Shown piece after piece: positions 8,143 to 15,547 of a DNA stretch of 64,000 nt. Under the pieces are notes generated by a model. That model saw only the letters and a program-made list of their open reading frames with translations. It was not told where the DNA came from and did no database searches. The first letter of the stretch is position 1. Each line of letters opens with the position of its first letter. This DNA comes from JBDIAG01 sp963835085. Lineage in GTDB: Bacteria > Actinomycetota > Actinomycetes > Actinomycetales > CAWJMD01. The DNA lies in the NCBI GenBank assembly GCA_963835085.1, contig CAWIED010000002.1, positions 372,001-436,000 on the forward strand. Direction: 5' to 3'. The position numbers were made by a program, and so were the translations under genes.

Positions 8143-9234
8143 GTGTCGACCTTTGACTCCAACACGAGTCCTCGCCGTCACTGGAATCACGGCTGCGTCG
8201 CGGCCGTCATGACGATCGGCGTCGCGGGGCCGGCTTCGGCCGCCCGCGTAACGGCAACATGTACCAACGCCTCCACTGACGCCTCGAAGATCCAGGCGGC
8301 GATCAATGGGTCAGCTGTCGGTGATGAGATCGTGATCGACGGTCCATGTCTCATCAACAGTCCGATCACCCTGCTGGGCAATCGGAGCTACCGAGGCGAT
8401 AGCCGCGCCACGGTGCTCACCGAAGCCAACGGCGCGAACCTCCAAGGGGTGTTCGTGTCCGATTCCTGGGTCGGCAATTGGCCCACGACGGGGGAGCCGG
8501 TCGTGATCAGCGACCTGACGATCGATGCGGCGAAGAGTTCGAACCCGACAGGTGGGGACGGGATGATCATCCGCTCGTGGGCGACCACGATCGAGAACGT
8601 GAACATCCTGAACAGTCGGGGCAACGGGATCCGCATCACGAACCTCTCCAAGAACGGCACCGCCCTGACGAGCACTCAGGTGAACGGCAACGTCAGGAAC
8701 GTCTTTATAAGGGACTCGGGGCAGAACGGGATCTATGTCGAGGACTCTGGTAATGCAGTCACCGATTGGAATCTCACTGACAACTGGGTCGCTTCCAGCG
8801 GGCAGTCCGCCATCCGTACTCAGAACACCGCCGGCTGGACGATCGAGCGCAACCATGTCTATGGCGATGGTGCCGCAGGTATCTCCGCCGACCGGCTCTT
8901 CGCCTCGGCTATCTCGGATAATTACATCGAAGACTTCGCCACCAGCGGGATACAGGTGACCGTGCAGGGGGACGCGTCCAGCATCATCTCTGACAACCGG
9001 GTATTCCAATTCTCCGGGCATGGTACGACGTTCCTCAATGTCACCGGGGTGAACTATGGCACCGGGCAGCTCACGGTGACGGGCAACACCATCCGTGGCA
9101 ACGGCACTGGTACGGGCCTGAATTACCAGCGCGGATCAAACCAACTCACGGTTACGTCGACAGGCAACCAGGCCACCGGCGTCACCACGGCCCGGAACGT
9201 CGGGGGAGGAGTTGCGCTGACTGCTGGCGTCTGA
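8143..9234 (+). CDS. Secreted right-handed parallel beta-helix repeat protein
   Basis: A 363-residue protein. After a short basic N-terminus, the hydrophobic stretch CVAAVMTIGVAGPASAA looks like a signal peptide cut near ASA-A. The remainder has pectate-lyase-like beta-helix coils: repeated turns rich in N, G and T such as IENVNILNSRGNGIRI, VRNVFIRDSGQNGIYV and SAISDNYIEDFATSGIQV. Beta-helix proteins bind or cut polysaccharides; no catalytic triad could be assigned, so the substrate is unknown. GTG 8143 is preceded by GGAAGG with a 5-nt gap. Divergent from the HTH-membrane protein. Confidence 0.78.
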   Translation: MSTFDSNTSPRRHWNHGCVAAVMTIGVAGPASAARVTATCTNASTDASKIQAAINGSAVGDEIVIDGPCLINSPITLLGNRSYRGDSRATVLTEANGANLQGVFVSDSWVGNWPTTGEPVVISDLTIDAAKSSNPTGGDGMIIRSWATTIENVNILNSRGNGIRITNLSKNGTALTSTQVNGNVRNVFIRDSGQNGIYVEDSGNAVTDWNLTDNWVASSGQSAIRTQNTAGWTIERNHVYGDGAAGISADRLFASAISDNYIEDFATSGIQVTVQGDASSIISDNRVFQFSGHGTTFLNVTGVNYGTGQLTVTGNTIRGNGTGTGLNYQRGSNQLTVTSTGNQATGVTTARNVGGGVALTAGV

Positions 9235-9402
9235 AGTCAGGTGTCCGATGGGCTTGCTCCCGTTTCGGGCAGTGCCCCTGGCGGTTCTCGGCCCCACGTG
9301 CCACGACACCTGTGGCGGTACGCGGGGCCGAGCCCGTTGCTCGGCTGCGTGGGTAAAAGCTTGGTGTGATGCGGAACCTGTTAGGGCGACGAAGCGTGTC
9401 AA

Positions 9403-9432
9403 TATGTACCTGTTGTCGACTAGTATGTACGC
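9403..9432 (+). promoter_or_regulatory. vapBC promoter with repeated TATGTAC boxes
   Basis: TATGTAC occurs at 9403-9409 and 9424-9430, exactly 21 bp apart (two helical turns, same face). TAGTAT (9421-9426) fits a -10 box and puts the start of transcription at about ATG 9433, so vapB would be leaderless. The boxes are good candidates for binding by the ribbon-helix-helix antitoxin, the usual autoregulation of such modules. Confidence 0.5.
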
Positions 9433-9660
9433 ATGGCTGGGAAGCGCACCACTATCGAACTGGACGAAGCCCTTGTCGCACAGGCCGTTGGCGCGACCGG
9501 TGGAACGCTCCGTTCGACGGTCGAGCAGGGCTTGCGGTTGCTGATCGCTCAGAGCCACCACGACGAGGAACGCCGTCAGGGCATCCTCGACCGGCATCTC
9601 GCCAGCGCCGCCAAGGGCGTCGACCTCGAGGTCCTGCTGTCGAGCGAAGCATGGCGCTGA
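9433..9660 (+). CDS. vapB: VapB-type ribbon-helix-helix antitoxin
   Basis: 75 residues beginning MAGKRTTIELDEALVAQAV, a typical VapB strand-helix-helix DNA-binding unit, followed by an acidic and leucine-containing tail (EERRQGILDRHLASAAKG, then DLEVLL) that would wrap the toxin. It neutralises the PIN-domain nuclease encoded next and represses the operon. Its stop overlaps the toxin start by 10 bases. There is no Shine-Dalgarno before the ATG; a leaderless message is the likely explanation. Confidence 0.88.
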   Translation: MAGKRTTIELDEALVAQAVGATGGTLRSTVEQGLRLLIAQSHHDEERRQGILDRHLASAAKGVDLEVLLSSEAWR

Positions 9661-10049
9661 ATCTTTGGATCCTCGACAAGAGCGCCCACGTGCGCCTTGC
9701 CGGCGGATCGCCACTGCCTGCTGGGATCAGCCCCGCGCGGCTGGCGATCTGTGAAATGGGCATGCTGGAGTGGCTCTATTCTTCGCAGTCCGCCCGCGAC
9801 TACGACACTCAGAGTGCCGAACTGCGCGAAGCGTTCCACGTCCTCGAGGCTCCGGGCGACATCTTCGCCCGGGTGCTTCGGCTGCAGGCTGATCTCGCAC
9901 ACTACCACAACATGTGGCATCGAAGGGCCATCGGAGACCTGTTCATCGCCGAGACCGCCCTCTCGCACCAGGTTGGTGTCATCCATGCCGATGGAGACTT
10001 CGAGCTGATCCAGAAGGTCCGCCCCGGCCTCCTGCTCAAGGGCTTGTGA
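9651..10049 (+). CDS. vapC: VapC-type PIN-domain ribonuclease toxin
   Basis: 132 residues from ATG 9651, inside the end of vapB. The PIN fold shows its acidic residues: Asp in LWILDKSAHVR, Glu in ICEMGMLEW, Asp in IGDLFIAETA and Asp in HADGDFELI. These bind Mg2+/Mn2+ for RNA cleavage; relatives cut tRNA or rRNA and stop translation. Coupling to vapB by overlap ensures antitoxin is made first. The length is normal and no damage is seen, so the module is likely functional. Confidence 0.88.
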   Translation: MALNLWILDKSAHVRLAGGSPLPAGISPARLAICEMGMLEWLYSSQSARDYDTQSAELREAFHVLEAPGDIFARVLRLQADLAHYHNMWHRRAIGDLFIAETALSHQVGVIHADGDFELIQKVRPGLLLKGL

Positions 10050-10112
10050 ATCGATCGGGAATCCTCGTGAGCTCCGTGCCGAGTTCGTTACTCAGAACGC
10101 AACCAAGCCGGG

Positions 10113-10380
10113 TCACTGGCCGGTGGTGTCAAGTGCTTTACGCCAACCCCGGGGCACGTCATCGTCCGCAACATCCTCAGCCTCCCAGTGCAGCACGTCG
10201 CCTGGCTGGCACTGCAGCACCTCGCAGAGTGCGGCGAGGGTCGTGAAGCGCACCGCCTTGGCGCGGCCGTTCTTAAAGTACCGCCAGATTGGCGGGCGTG
10301 ATTCCGACCCGGTCCGCGAGTTCGCCCACGGACATCTTCCGCCTGGCTAGCATCACGTCGATGTCGACGAGGATCGGCAT
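10113..10380 (-). pseudogene. YozG/Xre-type HTH regulator interrupted at CTT-TAA
   Basis: The frame from ATG 10380 encodes MPILVDIDVMLARRKMSVG and on to ...ITPANLAVL (35 codons), then meets TAA at 10275-10273. One base further (+1) the protein continues KNGRAKAVRFTTLAALCE...LQCQPGDVLHWE to a TGA at 10115-10113. Together these are one complete small HTH regulator of the kind always found behind DUF2975. The junction CTT TAA G has one T too many. A plain insertion is most likely, but CTT-stop is also the slippery form used for +1 frameshifting in prfB. Its start overlaps the DUF2975 stop by one base (TGATG). Confidence 0.75.
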
Positions 10381-10865
10381 CAGATCACCTCGTCCAACTC
10401 GGCCCGCAGTTGCGTCGCTTCGACGTCACGCGCGACCGCTTGGGCGAGCAACATCCGCAGCACCAGTACGAGCAGCGCGACCCCCAGAATGGCCAGGCCG
10501 ATCCCGCCCATGATGACGGTGACGCCCGGGTCGTCCCGCTGGCCCGGCGCATTGAGGGCCGTGACCCCGAACCACACGAGGGCTGCCGCCACGATCGCAC
10601 CGATGATGACGTCTACGTACCGGAAGGCGGCGTGGGAGAACACGGTGCCCCGTCGCACCATCGTCACCAGCCGCCAGACGCAGACCAGCGCAACCTCGAC
10701 CGACACCAGGCCCAGGATCGTGACCACCCGCAACCAGGTCAGCGGGAGCGACCCGGTCTCCGGGTCGGTGACCAGCGCCCACACCATCCCCGCCTGTACG
10801 AGCACGGTGCCGGCGAGCACCACCGCGAGCACTGCGCGCAGCGCAGTGACTGTCAGCTTCCCCAT
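10380..10865 (-). CDS. DUF2975 family membrane protein
   Basis: 161 residues with four predicted membrane helices: ALRAVLAVVLAGTVLVQAGM, VVTILGLVSVEVALVCVW, VDVIIGAIVAAALVWFGV and IMGGIGLAILGVALLVLVL. The pattern RRGTVFSHAAFRYVD between helices 2 and 3 is characteristic of DUF2975. The family's function is unknown, but the gene is nearly always followed by a small Xre-like regulator, as here. AGGAGG precedes ATG 10865. A palindrome just upstream probably serves as the regulator's operator. Confidence 0.85.
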   Translation of the reverse strand: MGKLTVTALRAVLAVVLAGTVLVQAGMVWALVTDPETGSLPLTWLRVVTILGLVSVEVALVCVWRLVTMVRRGTVFSHAAFRYVDVIIGAIVAAALVWFGVTALNAPGQRDDPGVTVIMGGIGLAILGVALLVLVLRMLLAQAVARDVEATQLRAELDEVI

Positions 10866-10887
10866 GGTCCATCCTCCTGTTGAGTTA

Positions 10888-10903
10888 CGATAGAAATCTA
10901 TCG
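10888..10903. promoter_or_regulatory. Operator-like palindrome before the DUF2975 gene
   Basis: CGATAG and CTATCG form a perfect inverted repeat around AAAT, 23 bp upstream of the DUF2975 start. Location and symmetry fit the binding site of the partner HTH protein. Confidence 0.5.
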
Positions 10904-10946
10904 AATCTCGATGGGTTAAGCAAAAGTTGGCGCCGGGCGGGGACCG

Positions 10947-11851
10947 CTACCGCTCCACATCCTCGAGGAGTGAGGTCTGCCAGTCACCGTATGAGACCTC
11001 GGTCGTCTCAACTTTCCATTCGAGGCGCCCATTCGATTGGCGACCGAGGAGCACCGAGGCAGCAGCGCTCGGGCTAGCAAAGACTTGGTCCCTGGGGAAT
11101 ACCATGGTCAGGTCGTCCTCGCTGGGCATAAGTGATCTATCGGCTCAAGCCGCGTCCGCAGGGGGGCATAGCCTGCGGTGGTCCTTCCCGTCCACGAGCG
11201 TCGGGCGCGCGAGCCGGCTCGCACTATGAACTCGCCATCGACTTCTTGGGCCCTGGCGGACACGCCAGCCTTTGCCTGGGACAGAACAAATGCGGGCGAT
11301 TCGGGTCGGCTGGGGTCACTCGGGGCGCGAGGAGTGAGTCCAGTGGACCGAAGAACGTTGATACCAAGCACCGGCAGCACAATTCTCGCCTGTGCGACGA
11401 AGTACTCCATGTCCGAGATATCAGCCTCTGGCAGGTTGATCGGCGCTGGAGCGGTCTCATTCGTCAGATGGGCCCTCCCAGCCTCGCTGGTCAGTGCTAT
11501 GAGCCGCGCCTCCAAGTACCGGGCATGGGCCTTTGTCAGGTTTAGGTCTTTACTCGTCAGCAGAACCGTCCGATCCCAGAAGTCTTTAGTCTCGTCCCGG
11601 CCGTGCTGGTAAAGCCTCTTGCCGACATTGTCACCTTCGCCGATGTAGACCTGCTGCGAGCCCGGGTTGTTCGGGTCATCGCCGAGTAGGAGGTAGACGC
11701 CAGTGCGCGACACCTCGGGACGCTTCAACAGGTCAGCGAGATCCGATCTCGGCGCCGCGATCACGTGCCCGGTCCAGTTCATGATCTCCGCCGTCAACAG
11801 GCCGCCGGGGGTTCCATCCGCCAGGTAGAGGCGTATTTGCCTTCCGTTCAC
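10947..11851 (-). pseudogene. GIY-YIG nuclease-DUF4357 protein, frameshifted
   Basis: The first part (from GTG 11851, MNGRQIRLYLADG) carries a GIY-YIG core: TGVYLLLG, QQVYIGEGDNVGKRL, then TSKDLNLTKAHARYLEARL. A C-terminal DUF4357 region follows (EVDGEFIVRAGSRARRSWTG). Near 11143 one base is missing after CTTGA; the frame drifts and ends early, while the shifted frame continues with MPSEDDLTMVFPRDQVF, LLGRQSNGRLEWKVE, to a stop at 10947, exactly what DUF4357 proteins have. GIY-YIG proteins nick DNA; the DUF4357 branch is poorly known. The 4-bp GTGA overlap with a small upstream frame sets the start. Confidence 0.75.
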
Positions 11852-11958
11852 GCCTCGCCACTCCACGCATCAATCTGGCCAGATAGCGCAGTCGAGATCA
11901 ACGTCGACCGACGCTCCGGAGACAACTCAATGAGCGGTCCTGCCTTCTCATCCCGCAT
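11848..11958 (-). CDS. Small protein (36 aa) coupled to the GIY-YIG gene
   Basis: ATG 11958 is preceded by AGGAGGAG (5'-AGGAGGAGAC-ATG). The frame encodes MRDEKAGPLIELSPERRSTL and on to ...GQIDAWSGEA, and its TGA overlaps the GTG start of the GIY-YIG gene (GTGA). Good ribosome site and stop-start overlap argue that it is translated, either as a true small protein or as a coupling leader. No family is recognised. SPERR followed by a Ser/Thr-rich helix vaguely resembles small antitoxin-like tails, but that is weak. Confidence 0.42.
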   Translation of the reverse strand: MRDEKAGPLIELSPERRSTLISTALSGQIDAWSGEA

Positions 11959-12108
11959 GTCTCCTCCTGTGATGTATGCCTGACCCGGCTGCTCAAGTCT
12001 CGCCGACTCTGGACAGTCGACGAGGGCAGATCGCGAAAATCATGCTCGTAGAGGCGGACAAGCGACTAGCGGAAGGAACGCCTTGTGGCCGGGTGCCTAC
12101 GGTTCTAG

Positions 12109-12642
12109 TTATTGACGTGACCAGGTGGCTCCTCGTCCGACTGAGTCGTCGAGGTAATAGGGCGTTTGAGCAACCGAGACCGGTGTGAACCGTTTGACCC
12201 GTGTGCCGTCGGGGGCTTTGTCGACGACGAGGTTCTCGACCAGCTTGAGTTGCCCACCGGGCACTTGCGTGTATTGGAAGAGCAGTCGGTGCAGGTGCAG
12301 GATCAGCCCGAGGTTCAGAGGGTGCCACTGTTCTTGGTAGAGATAGTCGAGAGCTGCGCGATATCCAGCGAGTTCCTGTTCGCTGCGGTTTCGGAGTTGA
12401 TCGGATTTGCCCGCAACGATGTCGGCGGCGCGGACCCGGTCTTTGACGACGACGCCCTCGATTGCGGAAGACGCTTCGATACCCGCAGCGCGCGCCTGAG
12501 TCGCGAGGCTGGTGAGGAGCGCGGGAAGCTTGTCTCGGTAAAGGGCCTCGCTTCCGCGGCCGGTGTCGACTGTGCGCAGGTCGTTCACGATCGCGAACGG
12601 TACGGCTCCGACGAGGGTGTCGAGATCTTCGAAGGACTTCAC
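12109..12642 (-). pseudogene. Fic/DOC family protein, N-terminal part only
   Basis: 177 residues: the helical N-terminal region of Fic proteins, including IEASSAIEGVVVKDR (the conserved inhibitory-type S-x-x-I-E-G segment), LAGYRAALDYLY, and a flap region TPVSVAQTPYYLDDSVGR. In family members the catalytic HPFx(D/E)GNGR follows within about 60 residues; here the frame leaves the family pattern at GATWSRQ and stops, and no HPF motif is found downstream in any frame. It is therefore a truncated AMP-transferase remnant, probably left by rearrangement. A striking nested repeat lies just upstream. Confidence 0.6.
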
Positions 12643-12658
12643 GGGGCTCCCAACTGAA

Positions 12659-12705
12659 CCTGCTAAACCTGCTAATCGCCACTAGGTGTTAGCGGGTTTA
12701 GCAGG
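12659..12705. promoter_or_regulatory. Nested inverted/direct repeats upstream of the Fic remnant
   Basis: CCTGCTAAACC (12659-12669) pairs with GGTTTAGCAGG (12695-12705), and inside it GCTAA (12671-12675) pairs with TTAGC (12689-12693). The left side also holds CCTGCTAA twice in tandem (12659-12666 and 12668-12675). It begins 17 bp before the Fic start. Two same-phase half-sites on each arm suggest a cooperative operator for an autoregulated module. Confidence 0.5.
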
Positions 12706-12809
12706 CTGGATAGGTGGTTCCAGCTGCTTGAGGGCTGGCGGCAGGCGTCCTCGACGAGCGCACGATCGTCATGGTTCACGTCAATATATCCTCTCCTAGC
12801 ATTGACATA

Positions 12810-12827
12810 GTTTCCCAAAAAGGAAAC
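12810..12827. promoter_or_regulatory. ArsR-type operator in the VOC-ArsR-SRPBCC promoter
   Basis: GTTTCC (12810-12815) and GGAAAC (12822-12827) form a perfect inverted repeat separated by CAAAAA. A -35-like TTGACA is at 12802-12807 and the first gene starts at 12837, so a bound ArsR repressor would block initiation. The patch is much richer in A/T than the surroundings. Confidence 0.55.
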
Positions 12828-12836
12828 CATTTCTCT

Positions 12837-13304
12837 ATGGAAGAGAACACCTTCACGTCGAGCGTCCACTACCGGGATCCGAAGGCTGCCCTGGCATGGC
12901 TCGAACGCGCCTTCGGCTTCGAGGTCACCATGGCCATCGAAGGACCGCCCGAGGCGCCCGAGATGTGCCACTACGAGATGAGCTGCGCGGGCGAGGGGCG
13001 GATCATGGTCGGTGCCGAGTGGGCCGACTGGATCCGCAGTCCGGCCAGTGTCGGCGAAGTGAACACCCAGTACGTCCACGTGCAACTCCCCGAGGGGCTC
13101 GACGAGCACTGCGAACGGGCGCGCGCCGCGGGAGCCGTGATCACCGCTGAGCCGGAGGATCATCAGTTCTACGGCGACCGTACTTATCGTGCCGTCGACC
13201 TGGAGGGGCATCGTTGGAGCTTCTCGACGCATGTCCGCGATGTCACCCGCGCTGAAGCAGAGGCTGCCATCGGGCAACCGATCACCGCGACCGGTTGGCA
13301 GTGA
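12837..13304 (+). CDS. VOC family (glyoxalase/PhnB-like) protein
   Basis: About 155 residues from ATG 12837 (MEENTFTSSVHYRDPKAAL). The vicinal-oxygen-chelate pattern is clear: YRDPKAALAWLERAFGFEV at the start and, at the end, GDRTYRAVDLEGHRWSFSTH with the metal-ligand-like Glu/His positions. It lacks a clear thiol-transfer motif, so it is more like the PhnB/bleomycin-binding group of unknown substrate. First gene of an operon with an ArsR repressor and an SRPBCC protein, both joined by stop-start overlaps; this trio is common in actinomycetes. Confidence 0.85.
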   Translation: MEENTFTSSVHYRDPKAALAWLERAFGFEVTMAIEGPPEAPEMCHYEMSCAGEGRIMVGAEWADWIRSPASVGEVNTQYVHVQLPEGLDEHCERARAAGAVITAEPEDHQFYGDRTYRAVDLEGHRWSFSTHVRDVTRAEAEAAIGQPITATGWQ

Positions 13305-13630
13305 GCGATTCGGCCACTGCGCGGCTCGACAACACGCTGGCTGCACTGGCCGATCCCGTCCGCCGACGCACGGTCGAACTGCTCGCCGAACGACCCCGCC
13401 GGGCCGGCGAACTCGCCAGCGAGCTGGGCGCCACGCCGTCCACGATGAGTAAGCACCTGCGCGTGTTGCGCCAGCAAGGCCTCGTCACCGAGACCCACCC
13501 CGACTTCGACGCCCGCATCCGGATCTACACGCTTCGCTCCGCACCCATGACCGAGCTACGCAACTGGCTCGACATCGCCGAGCGCGCCTGGGCCGAACAG
13601 CTCACTGCCTTCGCGGCACCTCGAGCGTGA
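13301..13630 (+). CDS. ArsR family winged-helix repressor
   Basis: 109 residues from GTG 13301, which overlaps the VOC stop (GTGA). The winged helix is plain: LAALADPVRRRTVELLAERP, then AGELASELGATPSTMSKHLR as the recognition region, then the wing THPDFDARIRIYTL. No metal-binding cysteine pair is visible, so the signal is likely not a heavy metal; this subgroup controls VOC/AHSA1 operons. It probably binds the GTTTCC-N6-GGAAAC site upstream and represses its own operon. Confidence 0.9.
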   Translation: MSDSATARLDNTLAALADPVRRRTVELLAERPRRAGELASELGATPSTMSKHLRVLRQQGLVTETHPDFDARIRIYTLRSAPMTELRNWLDIAERAWAEQLTAFAAPRA

Positions 13631-14250
13631 CACGTGACGACGCCTCCCGTGTCCTCGTGGCACTCCGGGTGCCCGCCACTGCCGCACGAGCCTTCGCTGC
13701 CTTCACCGAACAGATCGGCGAGTGGTGGCAACCCAACGGACTGTTCCAGTTCTCGCAAGGGCGCACCGGAACCCTCGCCTTCGAACCCGGCCCCGACGGG
13801 CGACTCGTGGAGACCTACCCGGACGGCGAGACGTTCGTCGTCGGCCGTGTCCGCGTCTGGGATCCACCCTGCCGTCTCGAACTCACCTGGCGCCACGCCA
13901 ATTTCGCCCCGGGTCAGGAAACCGAATTGCACGTGCGATTCGACGACATCGACGGATCTCCGGGCCAGACGCGTATCACCGTCGAATACTTTGGTTGGGA
14001 CACCATCCCAGCCGAGCACGCCGCCCGTCACGGCTTCCCGCTGGCAGTCTTTCAGCTCCGCTTTGCAGAGTGGTGGCGAGAGCTCCTCCAAGCCGTCGCC
14101 GAGGGGATACGCCGCGAACGGCACTCTCTAACGACCCCAACCCCAGCTCCGGCACTCAACCCGGTGCCAACTGCAGCGGATACACCGCGAACAGCACCCC
14201 CACCGACCCCAGATCGTGAGGGGTCGAGCCCGGCTTCTCCAGGGCTGTGA
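13627..14250 (+). CDS. SRPBCC (AHSA1-type) protein with long C-terminal tail
   Basis: 207 residues from GTG 13627, overlapping the ArsR stop. The first 155 residues form an AHSA1/SRPBCC pocket domain (VPATAARAFAAFTEQIGEWW, RVRVWDPPCRLELTWRH, GWDTIPAEHAARHGFP). After RRERHS the protein changes to a Pro/Thr-rich, low-complexity tail of about 45 residues (TPTPAPALNPVPTAADTP...), which is not usual; loss of an original stop is a possible cause. Ligand unknown. Last gene of the VOC-ArsR-SRPBCC operon; a hairpin follows 28 bp after the stop. Confidence 0.83.
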   Translation: MTRDDASRVLVALRVPATAARAFAAFTEQIGEWWQPNGLFQFSQGRTGTLAFEPGPDGRLVETYPDGETFVVGRVRVWDPPCRLELTWRHANFAPGQETELHVRFDDIDGSPGQTRITVEYFGWDTIPAEHAARHGFPLAVFQLRFAEWWRELLQAVAEGIRRERHSLTTPTPAPALNPVPTAADTPRTAPPPTPDREGSSPASPGL

Positions 14251-14277
14251 AGGGGCCGGTTTCTGACGCTGTGACGA

Positions 14278-14296
14278 TGCCCCGCCGGGCGGGGCA
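14278..14296 (+). terminator. GC-rich hairpin after the SRPBCC operon
   Basis: TGCCCCGCC and GGCGGGGCA are complementary around a single G. No T-run follows. Position after the operon end suggests a terminator of the U-less type common in actinomycetes. Confidence 0.45.
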
Positions 14297-14507
14297 CAGT
14301 CATAGCGCAGGACAGGGCCCGCGGCCTGCGACTGTCGAAACCGCCCTTTGCGGAAGACCCGGGCGGGCTGCGCGTCTGTCGCTGGGCCATCTGAGTTAGG
14401 GCCAGGGGTGCCTTACCCCAGCCCTGTCCCCGCCAAACCTGCCTCGCGACGCTCGCACACACAGAGCTTGACACCCACATCAGAGGGCCAACCGAACCGC
14501 ATTGGGC

Positions 14508-15248
14508 TTAGACCGGGACGCCGTCCACAGTCACATTCAACTTCTCGTGGTAGAAGCCGACGAGTCCGGCGAGGGGTGCCACCTCGGGCAGCGGGAAGTC
14601 ATAACTCCATGCAACGTCGGGGACAATCCGTCCGTCACCGCGTGCCGACCAGTAGCCACTCGTCGTGCCCTTGTACGGGCAGGACGTCACCGTGTCACTC
14701 GCGATCAGCCGGGAGAAATCAATGCGTCCACGGTCGAGGTAGTAGCGGGTGGCCAGGCCGGTTTCGAACACGAGCACCGGCGCATCGCTCTCGGCCAGTA
14801 CAAAGCCATCGAGTTCGACGCGGACCAACCGATCTGAACGCAAGACGTCGACGCGCACATACGGGCTGCGGGGGTGGACGTGCACGCGTTGAGCCTCCTC
14901 GAACCACGCATCGAAGGCGCTCCAACGGAAGCGAACGTGGTTTACGAGTCGTGGGTTCGGGTGCGTGTCGTACAAGACGCCCGCGCCCTCACGTTCGACG
15001 GTGCCCAGCTTCACGCCGTAGCTTGTGCCGGAACCAAGCTCGGTGGAGGCGGGGCCCTCGGCAACCAGCACACCGCGACGCACGTCGTCCAGCGGCACGT
15101 AGAACTGCGGGTAGTGGGAGTTCTCCCAGACGTACAGCACACGCGTGGAGTCGATGACCGCCTCGCTACCGAGGGTGGCTCTGATGCGCCGTGGAACCAG
15201 CTCGACATGTCCAATCGGGACGAGGTCAACTTCGGGCAGTCGCGTCAT
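14508..15248 (-). CDS. DUF427 protein with two DUF427 domains
   Basis: 246 residues. Two copies of the DUF427 beta-rich fold are seen. The first is around VLYVWENSHYPQFYVPLDDV and lies in the N-terminal half. The second has VLVFETGLATRYYLDRGRID followed by the signature TVTSCPYKGTTSGYWS and AWSYDFPLPEVAPLAGLVGFY. DUF427 proteins are small cytosolic proteins of unknown function, often fused in tandem in actinomycetes. ATG 15248 follows AAAGGAT at normal distance. It stands alone, between a terminator-like hairpin and the protease gene on the other strand. Confidence 0.85.
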   Translation of the reverse strand: MTRLPEVDLVPIGHVELVPRRIRATLGSEAVIDSTRVLYVWENSHYPQFYVPLDDVRRGVLVAEGPASTELGSGTSYGVKLGTVEREGAGVLYDTHPNPRLVNHVRFRWSAFDAWFEEAQRVHVHPRSPYVRVDVLRSDRLVRVELDGFVLAESDAPVLVFETGLATRYYLDRGRIDFSRLIASDTVTSCPYKGTTSGYWSARGDGRIVPDVAWSYDFPLPEVAPLAGLVGFYHEKLNVTVDGVPV

Positions 15249-15547
15249 GGTCCGATCCTTTCGCCGTTCCTCGCTCAGTTTCCGGGGTCGTCGTCTCAGG
15301 TAGCGACTCCATATGCGGCTCAGTTATTCCCGGCGTGGGGCAGCTCCGTATCAGAACGACATTCTGGCGCTCTTGTCTGTCGTCGGTGCGTAGACCGCGC
15401 GATGACGACAAGCCAGGAGGCTGTCCGGCGAATCACCTCGAAAGCACAAGCAGCCAGCTGCGGTGAGCCTCTGGCTGCCCTTTCGGTCTTGTCCGGGCAC
15501 ACTCAATAGTTCCGTCCAGTGTGCTGGGCGGAGGGGGAGGATTTGCT

